Shown here in pieces: positions 1 to 11,790 of a stretch of DNA of 64,000 nucleotides (position 1 is its first letter; each line of letters starts with the position of its first letter). Source of the DNA: Hetaerina americana (Eukaryota; Arthropoda; Insecta; Odonata; Calopterygidae); contig JAKTNV010000001.1 of NCBI GenBank assembly GCA_022747635.1, forward strand, positions 31,557,040 through 31,621,039, in the 5' to 3' direction. The translations under genes and the position numbers were made by a program. The notes below the pieces were generated by a model. It was not told the DNA's origin and ran no database searches. It saw only the letters and a program-made list of their open reading frames with translations.

Positions 1-3000
1 CATTGTTCAAAGACATTGTTAGCATACTACTATTTCATAATTTTACGGCGATTACGAATCAATTAAACTTCTAGCGCTTAAACTGATTTTGCCGTCTGAC
101 TAATTCAAATTATGTTAAATAAATCGTAATTGGGACAGTGGGACGGATAACAAGGAAGACTTAATTTTTCCAGCAAACTGCTGAAATTAAGATATAACTG
201 TGTACAATAATGTCAAGATATATCAGTGATTTTGACCGTGATAACAAGATCAGCTTTGCTTTGGCGATGCGCAGTAAATTTAGGTAAACGCGTCTGGAAG
301 TTATATCGTAATTCATTCTCTCATTTAATTATTCTCTATATTTTTCAGTATACTCACAGTCATAGACATATTCTTATGCAAATCAACCAGTCCTATATAA
401 ATTCACACTAATGCAGTGATAGCTGAATTAAACCTAATCAAGAGGTCCAAGAAAATGCCACTCTTAAGCCATTTATCATACATACAGGTGAGAAGTATAT
501 AATTAACATAGTTTGGGCAGAAACTTACTTATTGTGAAATCAAAACTTATGAAGACGGTTAATGTGGATGTTTATGAGAAAACAGATATATGATTGAACT
601 ACAGTTGGTAAACAAATGTAAGTTTCAGATGATAAATCACAAGGAGCGCTCTGGCTGCCGATCATCACGGTTTGCTTTGGAGATATATTCATTCATTGTC
701 GTAACAAAAACTGTACACTGCTCTGTAAGCAATTTTAAATCATAACCCAAAAGAAAAATTGAATTTGCTTGAAGTATTTTATTTTAGCCGATATTTATAA
801 ATGAATTCATACGAAAAGGGTGGGTAGCAACCCCAAGTGTGGTCCAAGTTAATATTCAGTTGATATCTACTACGGGGTTGTTCACGTTATTTACTCAGCT
901 TAGGTTTTTACAATGTTCACAAGCATTTTTGAAATTAGCTCTAAATTTATGGTTTGTGAAAACGTGGTACTTTCTCTCCTTATTTTATTTAAGGGAAATA
1001 TTTACATTGTTTCCTTTTAACAATAATGTTATCTGGATTGTAACTTTTCATGGTAAATCTTTCTCCTTCTCCCGAGGATTTGGCTTTCTCAAACGCAAGA
1101 AAGACGAGATTCTCGGTATCATAAAAAGGTATAAGATCAGGAGACCGGAAAGCGGCAAGGGACGAGGGAGTGGAGTAAAGGAATGCTGGAAGCAAATGAA
1201 AATATAGTCTCTATGGAATAATGCCCTTAGGGCATCGAGTAGCGTTTCATTATTTTGCGTCTCATGTGACCACGTCCAATCTCAAGGGAGGTATTGTATG
1301 GACTCCCAGAGTTTATGCCCAGGGTGGAATTAAGAAAAACGTTGAATGATCGGAATGTTCCCGAGAGATTCCAGATGTCGTAAATTAAGACGGGGAAGCA
1401 GGAAAAATCCCCGAATGAAATAACTGTAGCTCAATATACTTACCAAGCCACCATTATATAATTTTTACCGTGTTGCTATAAGAAAAACATCCTCATGAAT
1501 ATTAATGGCCAAATTTTAATGTCCAAGGTATTCATTTTGGAGTTGGTCTTCAACGACTTTATAGAAATTGCGTTTTTTTCTTCCCCGAAAAGCTATTATG
1601 ATGTGCAATAAAATAATTTTTTTCGCGATTTCTGCCTAAATATAATATTCTGAGAATAAACGACGGATTAAATATAGAGTGTCCAAAATCTATGCATACA
1701 TTTGACGCGAAAATGTAAAAAAGTAATGTATATTCAAAATTTGCGTATTATTTTAAATATGCCTCTTTGCCAACGTCAGTTTCAGTCATGTGTATTTTTT
1801 ATTGCAAATAAGTTGAGGAAATGTATGTAGCCATCTCTTTAATAACAGATGCTTGAAGGTATGTTACTAGCTTGAAAAAATAACTAATGTTTCGAGGGTA
1901 TAAAAGTAATTCCATCACATTGTTTTCCAGCTTTTATTATCCAACTTATGCGTATGCATTGCCAAATTTATAGCTTCAGAAGTATTCTACAACTAACAAC
2001 AACAATTATTTTTCGAAAATATTTAGTCGGTAAAAAGCTTTATGCCAATCCTTAATCATGAGGTACAAATCAGTGAATGACTTCTGTCAAATATTAACTT
2101 CATTTTTAATATAAAACAAAAGAACTGGTTTGAATACCAGCTCGAATGATTATTTAAAAATAATAGCACGTTTCATGTTTACATTAGAAACATACCGGTG
2201 TGGAGTATTTTTCAACCGAAAAATTGATAATGTAAATTTATAAGTTTATCCTGAGGTTAGCTTTAATGCTAATAATATAATTATTTCATGCATGAATATT
2301 ATTTTACAAAAGTCTTGATAGCAAGCACTATTTTGGGACTTAAAATGTATTTTAGGATCAATGGTTTCGTGTCTAAGACCATAGTTTTACAGCTAATTCT
2401 TGGATTATGACATATAAAGAAGATGAATCGAAGCACATGTTTTTCAAAAAACACATTTGCAATAATTGTGCCCGTATTGATTGTGGTTTCCCATGTCAGC
2501 GTAACCCTGTAACGCCCATGCACCAAATATCCTAATTAATACTGTGTTACAATATCGGAATGATCATATCAAAATGTCGCTATACGTCCCTTTACGTTAA
2601 GTTGGATATTGGTATATGCCGTGAAAATGACTTGACTCATGTAAATTGTATGGCTATAAAAATCGAAGCGGTATTTTATCAATATGAAATATTGGATGCT
2701 GTTGAAATTCAACTTCATCAGATAAAATTGCCATGAAAAGTGTTCAGGGATGATGAAATATTTTGAGAAAATCGACGAAGATAATCATGAAAAAGTTAAA
2801 TTGTGAATAATAAGTAGTTTTATTTTAAATTTACTTAATCCATCTTTACAAGATTGAAATGTATATTGAAGAAAGTGAAATGAAATCGTTATTTCTGGAT
2901 TGTAAACTCAGCTGACGATGTATGAAGTCACAGTAAAGTGCTCAGTAACTAAAAGTATATACTCAGACATCAGTCAAATGATCAACTAAACTTCAAAAGG

Positions 3001-3470
3001 GAAAGGTTTGACGCAAGCCAGTTAATTTGAAAATATTGTATTTGACCAAATTTCCGTTTTCAAAAAATTACACCTCTTCCTATGGTAAATTTACTTGAAA
3101 TGGTGAGGATTGCCGAAGAAAATGAGTGCAGGATGCCAAAATGATAACGACGATGATGCTGTTTGCTTATTTTTTACCATTCTAACAGTTTAATCAGGTG
3201 GTGTAGTAATGAAAATTCTGTAAAATTCGTGAATTGAATTTCAACATAACAAGCCTAATGAAAATTTATTCAAATGAAGCTTTGAAAAAAGCAAAATTAA
3301 CAATGATGCAAAATGCCTTTTAAATTAAAGGAAACCAAATTTTGAGCAGTTTTAATCATGAGTATTTACCAATAATTCAGAAAAAATTATAATGTTGAGT
3401 TATCTGTACAAAAATGAAAATATAAATCATGATTAAAAAAAATGAGACACTTATGAGTCAAATTCATGTA
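1..3470. other. AT-rich non-coding DNA, nothing recognised
   Basis: The longest open frames are about 120 codons, with no recognisable protein, no paired splice signals I would trust and no repeat boundary. Composition is uniformly AT-rich with long A and T runs. It reads as intergenic or intronic sequence. Confidence 0.6.
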
Positions 3471-4386
3471 CGAGATTGGTATTTAAATACGCGAACTGAG
3501 GCCATAAAAACTTTATTTTGCTAAATTTAGTCTACATCTACTTTGTCTTCTTCAACGTACTCTCCATTCGTTGCTATGCGCTTATTCCATCTTCTTTTCC
3601 ATTGTTTAAAGCACCCTTGAAGTCCTCGACACTTAGGCTATTTAGTTTTCTCACCGTTTCTTGCTTTATTGTGTCCACATCCTCCCAGCGATGTGCCCTC
3701 ATCACATTTTTGCATTTTGGGAATATTGAAGGGTCGCAGGGGGCGAGATCAGGGTAATAAAGAGCATGATCAAAGATGGTAATTGAATTTTTTGCCAGAA
3801 ACTGGCGAACAATCAATGATAAATGTGCAGGTGCATTGTCACGGTGAAGGATCCATCAATCTTTTCGCTTAAAATAGAGCACAATTTAACTTTCCGAATT
3901 TCAGTTCATTAGCTATCATTCGGATAGTTTTTCGACGATCTGTAGGGACGAGAGACGGCATACGATAAATGTTGTCGTCAACACAGGTGGTTGAAGGTCG
4001 TCCCAGCCTTTCACCATCCGTGGCAACTTGTCGCCCATCTACAATATGCTCAATCCACTTTAAAACGGATGTTTTATTCAGAGTATAATTAAGGTGAACA
4101 TCTGTTAACATTTCAGCGATTTCTTGATAACTTTTACCGCATTTCATCAAAAAACTTGATGTTGATTCGTTGATCCGTGATTTCGCCAGTTTACATTTTC
4201 GATAAACAGTAAAAACAACGACGACAGAAACGAACATGAACTGGCACCATACGCTCAGCTTGACGATCCGCCAAACACAGTCGGCTGATTGGGTCTCAGG
4301 CACCAAGCGCCGCCAGTGGGTGGGGCCATTGTCCGCGTCATGGCCGCCAGATGCACCAGTTTGCGTATTTATTGGGCAGACCTCCT
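3471..4386 (-). mobile_element. mariner transposon, internally deleted (about 916 bp)
   Basis: The left end begins after TA (3469-3470) with cgagattggtatttaaatac. The right end (4357-4384) is its imperfect inverted copy, gaggtctgcccaataaatac on the minus strand, so both termini survive. Between them the minus strand encodes the start and the end of a mariner transposase with the middle missing. A full mariner is near 1.3 kb, so about 0.4 kb has been lost. Ends and coding parts carry many differences, which suggests an old copy. Confidence 0.85.
3530..4180 (-). pseudogene. mariner transposase remnant, first catalytic Asp deleted
   Basis: Read on the minus strand. The N-terminal helix-turn-helix part is recognisable from GKSYQEIAEMLTD through KTSVLKWIEH to ERLGRPSTTC and DRRKTIRMIANEL, ending at a stop near 3869. 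The next recognisable piece is the second catalytic motif HRDNAPAH near 3840. It is followed after exactly 34 residues by the third Asp in YYPDLAPCD, the DD34D signature of mariner. The segment with the first catalytic Asp is absent. The C-terminal tail reads NGEYVEEDKVD in a shifted frame. With one catalytic residue gone and frames broken, the product cannot be an active transposase. Confidence 0.85.
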
Positions 4387-4888
4387 AAACGTATGCTGAA
4401 ATACGAAGACTCTATTAGAGTTTGCTGGTGAGTGTATGGTGATTTGTCCTTGGCACAAATTAGCCAAACATACAATTTGTTTCATTTGTTTGTCATTCCA
4501 AAACAGGTTTTACCTATGCATTAACTGTAACATAATATATTTGAAGAAGCAAGTAAAATATATTAATATAAACCAAATCTAATTCATTTTTCACCTTTAG
4601 AATGCATTGATTCCATGAAGGTATATAAAAGAACAAAAGAGGCACTTGAGAGACATCTTAATTAAAAGCGCTAGACATTATTATATTCTTCGGAAAGTAA
4701 TTCCTATACTCTCCAGCAGATTTTTTAACTCAATTGCTTCAAATAATAGCGTAAATTTCCCATCGAGATCACTTGGTATTATTGTGGCTGGAATCCGTCC
4801 GTCGGTTGGTAGTAAACCTTTGAACTACTCCTTCGGATTTACTATCATTTTGAGGAAGGGTTGGTACTCATAAGGAAGTATTTTATTA
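4387..4888. other. AT-rich spacer, nothing recognised
   Basis: Short AT-rich stretch between two mariner-type elements. No gene, RNA or repeat boundary is visible. Confidence 0.5.
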
Positions 4889-4938
4889 GGGTTGGTGCAA
4901 GAGTAAATTAGTTGTTAGATTTTTATTTTATTTATATG

Positions 4939-4940
<2 letters not shown>

Positions 4941-4990
<50 letters not shown>
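4941..4990. repeat. (TA)n microsatellite
   Basis: About 25 uninterrupted TA units inside the MITE, directly abutting the left arm of the palindrome. Confidence 0.97.
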
Positions 4991-4993
<3 letters not shown>

Positions 4994-5109
4994 TAAATTA
5001 AAAAACAAATAATAATAATAAAAATTAAACAAAAAATCAATTATATATATATAATTGATTTTTTTGTTTAATTTTTATTATTATTATTTGTTTTTTAATT
5101 TATGCATAT
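4987..5109. repeat. near-perfect 123-bp inverted repeat
   Basis: The left arm starts atatgcataaattaaaaaac and the right arm ends with its exact complement. The centre lies in ttatatatatataa (5041-5054). The arms match over about 55 bases with a single one-base bulge (six versus seven T/A near the centre). It would extrude as a long AT-rich hairpin. Confidence 0.95.
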
Positions 5110-5172
5110 TCTTTTGTTCAGTCAGTTTTTTTATTATTTATTAATTTTTTTAATATTGCTTGTACCAACCCG

Positions 5173-5880
5173 TACTTCAACCAACATTGAACTGTACCTT
5201 TATAAGTGGTGCTATTCAGTGCAATGCTTCCAAATATTAGCTAAGCTCTACGTGAGGCTCCTTCCATTCTTTGGACTTCCATGAATATGTCGCCTAGATC
5301 CATTTCCACATATCACAATCGCCGGCCTTCTATTTCCTCTCTGCCCTCTTTATTTCTTTATTTCTCATAAAGCCGTCACTTATGTTCCGCCATCGATGGC
5401 CACCCATAAATTTTGGGGGCATAGTCAAATTCTTTAAAAGGAAAAATTCTGTCAAACCTTTCGTAGATTGACCGTACCGTTCAATTATCAACCGCCTTCA
5501 AATAAAGATAAGAAGTAATTTCTGATCAAGGTAATATGCTTTTACGTTGTAGGTCCTTGTTGTAGGCGTAACAGTGCACCGTCGCACCATTCGCTTAGGC
5601 CTCCTACTCCCTCAACAATTGCTTCTCGTTTGATCTATGAGAAATTGACTCATAGAAACCTTCTCTCATCACACTATTCCTGTTATTTCCTTCTTCATTT
5701 TATGGTTACCCTCATTTTAATATCAACAAAACTTCTCCAATACTCCATTATCTTTTGAATCAAATATCTTACTGCCATTGATGATTTATGTTTCATCTTT
5801 ACCCTACTTTCCTTTTATTTTCTACGTTTTCTCATCGAGCGGCATGTTTTTACTAGGTTGGAAGATTTCATCCCAATGCT
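5173..5880. other. AT-rich spacer, nothing recognised
   Basis: Grades from AT-rich into pyrimidine-rich sequence. No recognisable gene or repeat end. Confidence 0.5.
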
Positions 5881-7160
5881 AGGCCTTCTTACCCTACATA
5901 CCACTATTTTTTATTCTTTCCTCAGCATTCGCTTCCTCCTGCGCTCCCATGTTCCTGTCGATGTATTTTTTCGTTCCCCCTCTACCTCCTTCAACGATGG
6001 ATTAAATTAAATATGAGCCCCCTCCTCCCTCTCCGGTCCAACGGCCTCAACTTCACCCGGATGAAATCCGTTCGACCTCCTCCTTCCTCTCCGTCTCCAC
6101 AACAACAGTCCCCTTCGAAACTTCTCGTCCCCTTCCACCTCTCACTCTCCCTATACTCCTTCATGTCAGCATAGTTCCCCTCTCTACCTCTTCCACGCCA
6201 CCTTCGTCCCTTTTCCTCCCCTCACTCTTTCTTCTTCTCCTCCTCCTCTCTATCTCTCTACTTCTATTTTCCTACTTCTGCTAACTTTGCGTGCAACCCA
6301 CACACCCTCCCACTATCCCCCTCCTCCATCATTCTCCCACATCCCTTTCTTTTACATCACTAAGCTCTCTCCCTACATGCAAGTCCTACCTCTCCCATTC
6401 CCATAGAGCTAGCGGGGGAGTGGCCTAAGGGGAGGGTCGGAGGGTGGGTTGGGTGGTACTGCAATCTCTCTCCCTTCTCCCGCCTCACACGATATCTCCT
6501 CGCCCACTCTTTCCCCTTTCCGACCATGCATCCCCCGATCCCTACCCCTTCTCAAAGATCCCATCCCCCAATCCTCCACGTCTCATATCTCAACAGCCGA
6601 CCGCTTTCATAAAACCAGCCTCGCCACCGTTTTCCCATCCTCTTTCCCCTCTAAACCCCTCCCTTGCTTTCCTTTATTCCACCACCGCTCCTTTCCGTGG
6701 GATGGAGCCACGCGGGGAGTAGCTGGAGGAAGGAATATGGGGAACGGGATGGGGGAGGGAGGGGTGGTTGTTCGGAGGACTAAAGTGTGTGTAGGGCTTG
6801 AGGAAGGCGATGTAGAAGGGAGTGGGGAGCTTAGGGGAAGGGGTCGGGAGTGGACGCCTATGTGTCCTACCGCCCGCGCTGCACCTCAGTACGCCTCCTT
6901 GCATAAATCCCAGGGGCTCGGCCATCGAGTGGCCCCGAAAAGGGCGCCCTCTCCATCCGTATACACAAGGCCATGACTTTTTTATGCCTCGGGTGCTCGG
7001 TATAGCGCTAGCACGGCTCCGAGATATAGGAAGTGTGTGTGTGTGTGCATGTGTTCAGAGGGGTGGGACGAAGAGGGGCGAGTGAGCGAACCTGGGAGGG
7101 TGGTGAAGGGTGATATAGTGGGTTTTTGTGTGAGAATGGAGAGGGGAGGGAGAGTTTGTG
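5880..7160. other. pyrimidine block switching to purine block
   Basis: About 5880-6700 is strongly C/T-rich on the plus strand, apart from a short purine insert near 6405-6452. About 6700-7160 is G/A-rich, with a (GT)n tract near 7037-7055. Overlapping open frames of up to 175 codons here are Ser/Pro/Leu-rich and follow from lack of stop codons in C/T sequence. No known domain is seen. Confidence 0.6.
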
Positions 7161-7522
7161 CGACCCGCTGGCCGAGTGAGCGGTGTACGCCACATTAGGC
7201 GATCCTGGCTCGCATTAAACATCGCGAAAGGTATATCCTCGCTCGCTCTCTCCTACGTACATGTCCAGCATCCGTGAATTTCCCTGGAGAACTGTGTAAG
7301 AGTCAAATCCAATGATGTTTTGTGCCTTTTATCTATCTCTTTTCTACGGTAAATATGTACACCGTTCGGAGAAGCAACCGTGAGGGTTCAATCGTGGGGC
7401 TCTCGAATAAATTATAATATTTGTATGAACTTCCTCCCTCTTCCATGCGCCCATGTGTATACTTCTGTTTTCAATTCGAAATAATCCTCTCTCATAGCCT
7501 TGCGCATCTCCTTGACCTGCAG
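7161..7522. other. mixed-composition spacer before exon candidates
   Basis: No coding feature recognised. The last part supplies the pyrimidine-rich acceptor region of the exon candidate that follows. Confidence 0.4.
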
Positions 7523-7560
7523 TATGCTTTGAATATTTAGACAGAATTATGGCTCCTGCC
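7523..7560 (+). CDS. candidate small coding exon A (unrecognised protein)
   Basis: A 38-bp segment lies between an acceptor-like ...ccttgacctgcag (ending 7522) and an ideal donor gtaagt at 7561. One frame is open: two bases of a split codon, then CFEYLDRIMAPA, ending on a codon boundary. The 278-bp gap to exon B starts with gtaagt and ends with a strong polypyrimidine tract plus ag, so A and B could be spliced together in frame. I do not recognise the peptide. An ATG inside it (7549) could also be a start. A chance match of splice signals cannot be excluded, and no further exons of the same gene were identified. Confidence 0.28.
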
Positions 7561-7838
7561 GTAAGTGATTGAATTTCCTCCTGTTATTGTGTGTATAGCA
7601 TTGTATTTTGGTATTTAATACGCTGTAATTAAGTAGCATATTCCATAAGAAATTACACAAAGATGTGCCTACATTCATGTTTTCTGCTATTCTTTATAAT
7701 ATACAAATAATGTGACAATTTAAAATATTTTAGTCAAAATATTTACATAAGTATGGCACCAATTTTTGTACAAGTATTTTTGGTTAATTTAAAACTCTTT
7801 GTAATTTTGAAAATGATAATTTGACCTTTCTCTTTTAG

Positions 7839-7874
7839 GTACGTGGAAATCAGATAATGGTGGACGATTCGTTT
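7839..7874 (+). CDS. candidate small coding exon B (unrecognised protein)
   Basis: A 36-bp segment is preceded by the polypyrimidine acceptor cctttctcttttag (ending 7838) and followed by gtaagt (7875-7880). In the frame continuing from exon A it reads VRGNQIMVDDSF, a whole number of codons with no stop. Good signals at both ends, a length divisible by three and the shared phase with A are the argument for a real cassette or micro-exon in a gene with long introns. The family is unknown to me. Confidence 0.3.
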
Positions 7875-8690
7875 GTAAGTACTCAACTTAATATCAGGTA
7901 TTCATTTTCATCAGGTAAGCTGATGTAATTACCTTGGCGTGAAGTATTTAGTAATTGCATTCCCATTTTTCTATCTGCGGTTTTGTGTAGCCAATAATAG
8001 CCAATTAATATTTGATTAACCAGCACACAGGAAGCAGTTTTTAGTATTTTGAAATATTGTGTATGGTTTAGAGTCAAATACTATGAGACAATAAACATTC
8101 CTTAAAAAGTAGTCCTTTTGTTCAATAAATGACTTTATTTGTGCTAAGAGAAACCGTAGTTTACAGAGGCTACCTTAATGGCTCACAAGAGACCGTTTTT
8201 CTTCCTTCGAAAGAATGATGAAATCAAATACTTTGCTTCGAAGTATTTAGCGCTAGCCTTCGATAGCTAGTTTTAATGGTTCATTACAAGAATAAATTTA
8301 GAATTCATCTTTTTAATGTTCAATTTGAGGTGTTTTAATAATTGTTCATTAAGGAAGGATGCTTTGAAACTTTAACGGATAAATTTAACTTTGCCACATC
8401 CATATTCTGCTGTCAATCGAAGGAGATCGAATGGATAGAGATCCCGTTTCCTCAGCAAAATGGTGTCAATTAATTCCCTCTTAGTCTTTATAAAATATCA
8501 CCCCGTTCGAACTATTAATGCTAAATTAATAAGCTCATAAGTGGGAGATGAGCGCTTTGCGTGGTGTGATGGGATTGGACCTTAATTTTTGAATGTCCTC
8601 GGTCGATCGAGTGACGGAACAAATATAGCAGATGGGCGGGCGCCTGTAAGGAAGAAAGAGGTTGATTTTATTTCAAGGTTTTTATTTTTC
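7875..8690. other. AT-rich DNA, nothing recognised
   Basis: Begins with the candidate donor of exon B. No other gene, repeat or RNA signal was found. Confidence 0.5.
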
Positions 8691-9270
8691 CCGTAATCTC
8701 TCCTTTAAGTCCTTCTCTCAATTTCCCCACCTTCTCCTTAGCCGTTTCTTCCCGCCCCTCCCGGGCGCCCGGCCCTCCCGCGGTTTCTCCCGTCGAAACC
8801 GCCCGAAAACCACATCCCCTCCTTCTGCCCCCTCTTCTTCTCCGCCATTCACCGCTATGACCCCTTCCCCCATAGCCAACTCCCGGTATCCTAACTCCAC
8901 TCAAGTTATCCCTCTCACATGCCTCCCCCTTCGTTTCCCTCCCCCACGCATTCCCCCTCGATCCAGAAACCTCCCCTCCCTTCCCCCGCGTAGGTGTCTT
9001 CTTTCTACTTTCCGATATATGCGCCAGATGGCACCCTTCAGTGTCGCCGCCCCTTCTGATATTATGTAGCAGCCGAACGAAAACAAGCCGAGGGGGATGG
9101 GCCGAGAGATGATAGGGGGTGGAAGAGGGGAGGATATTTCGTGCTTTGCAATTGCCGATCGGGTTCGGAGGAAGGGGTGGAAAAGCAGATGTCCCTACCC
9201 ACACCCTCATCCCGATTCGTTGCATTCTGGGTTCAGTGGGGAAGGCGAGGGGAAATGGGTTTGAACAAGA
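8690..9270. other. pyrimidine block switching to purine block
   Basis: C/T-rich from about 8690 to 9060, including GC-rich ccgggcgcccggccctcccg, then G/A-rich to about 9270. A 201-codon minus-strand frame spans it but is Arg/Gly-rich low-complexity sequence and not a recognisable protein. Confidence 0.6.
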
Positions 9271-11157
9271 CACAGCCGGTTGTCCCGATGTTTTTCCAGG
9301 ACACCGTCACGGCATTATCTTGGAAATTGTGACTCTATGTGGAATAGTGTCGCGAATTAATTTAAGAAACAACTATAGCACCGCTGTTATTGGGTATTCA
9401 TGAAGATGCCTTCATGTCTTACAAGACCACTTTGTCGTATTTTCTTCTAGTGGGAGACCGAATTTGATAAAACATGAATTTTCAATGTCGGTCATTGATT
9501 AATAAATTTCGTTGGTTAAATTTTAAAGAAATTTTTGTGTGATGATATATTTTTATCAAATTACGTTAAAAATTAATGACTTTTGGGTTTGTTTGTTACC
9601 GCATATTCTTAGTAATATATAAATTTAATATGTAGTCATTGGCAAGAGTTATTTATATGGTTATTTTATTTCTCCAAATAATCGTTACATTATGATAAAA
9701 AGATATTTTCAAAGCTTTTGGGTGCGTAACATTCTTATTAGTATCCGTATGCTAAGACTTAGTGTTATTGATACACAATTGTGAATTATTGACTATATTT
9801 TGGAATTGTACAGGCTTATCAGTAGAATTATTTCCTTTGTAATGAACGTATCTTCTTTTTATTTCATTGTCTGGGGTAGCTCTAATAATTTATACATTTC
9901 ATGACTGCAAAATACATTGTATTAAAACTGCAAACATTCAAATAAATATGAACAAAGATGGGCAAAAAGGTAACTTTAAATTTCGTAATTCACGGCGACA
10001 GTATTTAGATTCTGCATTATACCTATGCACTGCATATTAATCACTAGAAATCGCCTGTTTTAATTTATCGATGGTAAAATGACATACCGATTTAAAGGAG
10101 GCCATCAATTTACAGGGAGAGAAGATTAGATTTTAAATGCTTGCTCCATTGTTTGAGCTCTAATCTGGATATTATTCATGTCCTAATTGCATGATTAGCC
10201 CATGTCCATGAAAAATAGTCCAAAGAAACAGTGAATTGTATTCCAAAATATAACAGTGCTTTTAATTAATGATTTCCAGGGAAGACCAATGAAATTTATT
10301 TATGTTCCTTAAATCGTCGTTTATCAACTTTGATTTTTAAAAACCAATGGAAGAAATAAACATGCTGAATGCTCAAATTTTTTTTACAAATTTTGCTTAT
10401 TACTGCTGATTTCATATCCCTTACTTCTATAAAATCGGGAATTACGGAAACTACGCTATGGTGATGAGAATTGGAAATGAATTGAACTGTATTCATAATA
10501 GTATTACGCAATTATAGATTCAGGTTCACACTGCAACAATGGTTATCTCGACTGGTAGGAAATTTCAAAAGAGGAAAAGGTAAATATTTGGCAGAAACTC
10601 ATAAAGAAACAAAGGGCCTGGCTAATTTTTTCATCTTGAATTAATACCAATTCCAATAATTTTGCTTTAATATCTCCTCGTTAATCAGGGAGGCTTTTAT
10701 ATCCCAATTACAAAATATCACTTTCATGGTAAATTACATCAAGGTATGTCGATCGTCTTTCAGACATAGTGAACATATTTATATGTATTTGCACATAATA
10801 ATTACCATAAACATTAGATTTTCTCATCCAAATGAATGATATTCTTACATTTCCGGAATAACTTGCATCATAATTGTAACGTACGCTGCTATCGCTAATG
10901 ACGATGTATCATACTTTCTGTTACTTAAAATAAAAAAATGTTGACCTATGCAAATCTCCCTAATTTCTTACTTTGGATTTATATAGCCCCGGTAAGTCGA
11001 AAGATCCGTGATTCATTTCCCGGTAAAGGAAATATTTTTGCACTTGCGATTTACTTGATTCCGCCGGCCCATCCCTTCTGTGTTTGTCTTTTATGTGTGT
11101 TCCCATCCCCTTTCCTTATATCTATTTTCATATGAATGAATATCTATATCTACATTT
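9271..11157. other. AT-rich DNA, nothing recognised
   Basis: No frame longer than about 95 codons, and no recognisable product. A gtaagt occurs near 10990 but no convincing acceptor precedes it. Confidence 0.55.
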
Positions 11158-11241
11158 ATATTTATATATATATATATAGATATACATATATACTATATAT
11201 ATATATATATATATGTATATAACGATTGTACGGAAAAACTC

Positions 11242-11301
<60 letters not shown>
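11158..11301. repeat. interrupted (TA)n microsatellite
   Basis: Two TA arrays (about 11160-11218 and 11243-11301) are separated by a 25-bp unique spacer around aacgattgtacggaaaaact. The second array runs straight into the palindrome that follows. Confidence 0.95.
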
Positions 11302-11304
<3 letters not shown>

Positions 11305-11337
11305 AACATGTGTGTGTGTACACACACACATGTTCAA
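11302..11337. repeat. perfect 36-bp palindrome
   Basis: ttgaacatg followed by (TG)n, mirrored exactly as (AC)n and catgttcaa. Each arm is 18 bases with no mismatch and no loop spacer. Confidence 0.98.
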
Positions 11338-11790
11338 CTATGAGGTATGATTTCACATGTGGGCCAAATTTAAGTTACTTGTTAATTATAACATATCAAT
11401 CGTGTATTTCTTTAAGTAGTTTAGTCATAATTTTTGAAGTCACAGTTTTCTCGCAGATTGAAATAATTTCATCAGGACATATGATGTCAGTCATTCAAGA
11501 CTGAAGATATAATTCTGCATTAAAGAGAGTTCGTGGCGAAAGTTTTGCGTTGTACTCTAACCTATACACGGTCATGTTCTCAGAAAGAATCTCACATATT
11601 TCAAACGACGGTGCTTAAATTAGTTAACTCTCAGCAGGAAAAAACTGGCCGGTATCGTTTGTTAGCTTATTGGTTGGGTGGTTTCTGTAAAATGGTACCT
11701 ATATACGCCAGTGGATCATCCGATTGAAAAAATTATCCCGATTTTTCTTTAACGACGAATAAATTACGTCTTTCCTTGACACACAATCGC
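11338..11790. other. AT-rich spacer, nothing recognised
   Basis: Open frames of about 60-90 codons only, with no recognisable product. Confidence 0.5.

Larger units (their letters stand above)
4889..5172. mobile_element. mariner-type MITE with central palindrome (284 bp)
   Basis: The left end gggttggtgcaag follows TA (4887-4888). The right end cttgtaccaaccc(g) precedes TA (5173-5174). These are inverted copies with one mismatch and resemble the well-known mariner end TTAGGTTGGTGCAAAAG of the Hsmar1/MADE1 type. The interior has no transposase frame. It consists of a (TA)n run and a long palindrome. A non-autonomous, hairpin-forming mariner derivative fits best. Confidence 0.75.

Noticed and set aside
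1407..1474. Minus-strand micro-exon with a gtaagt donor near 1443
   Set aside because: The acceptor is weak and the 30-base AT-rich segment has no informative frame. Chance is likely in AT-rich DNA.
8668..9273. 201-codon minus-strand Arg/Gly-rich frame
   Set aside because: Complement of a C/T block. The frame switches composition with the purine/pyrimidine switch at about 9060, and no recognisable motif is present.
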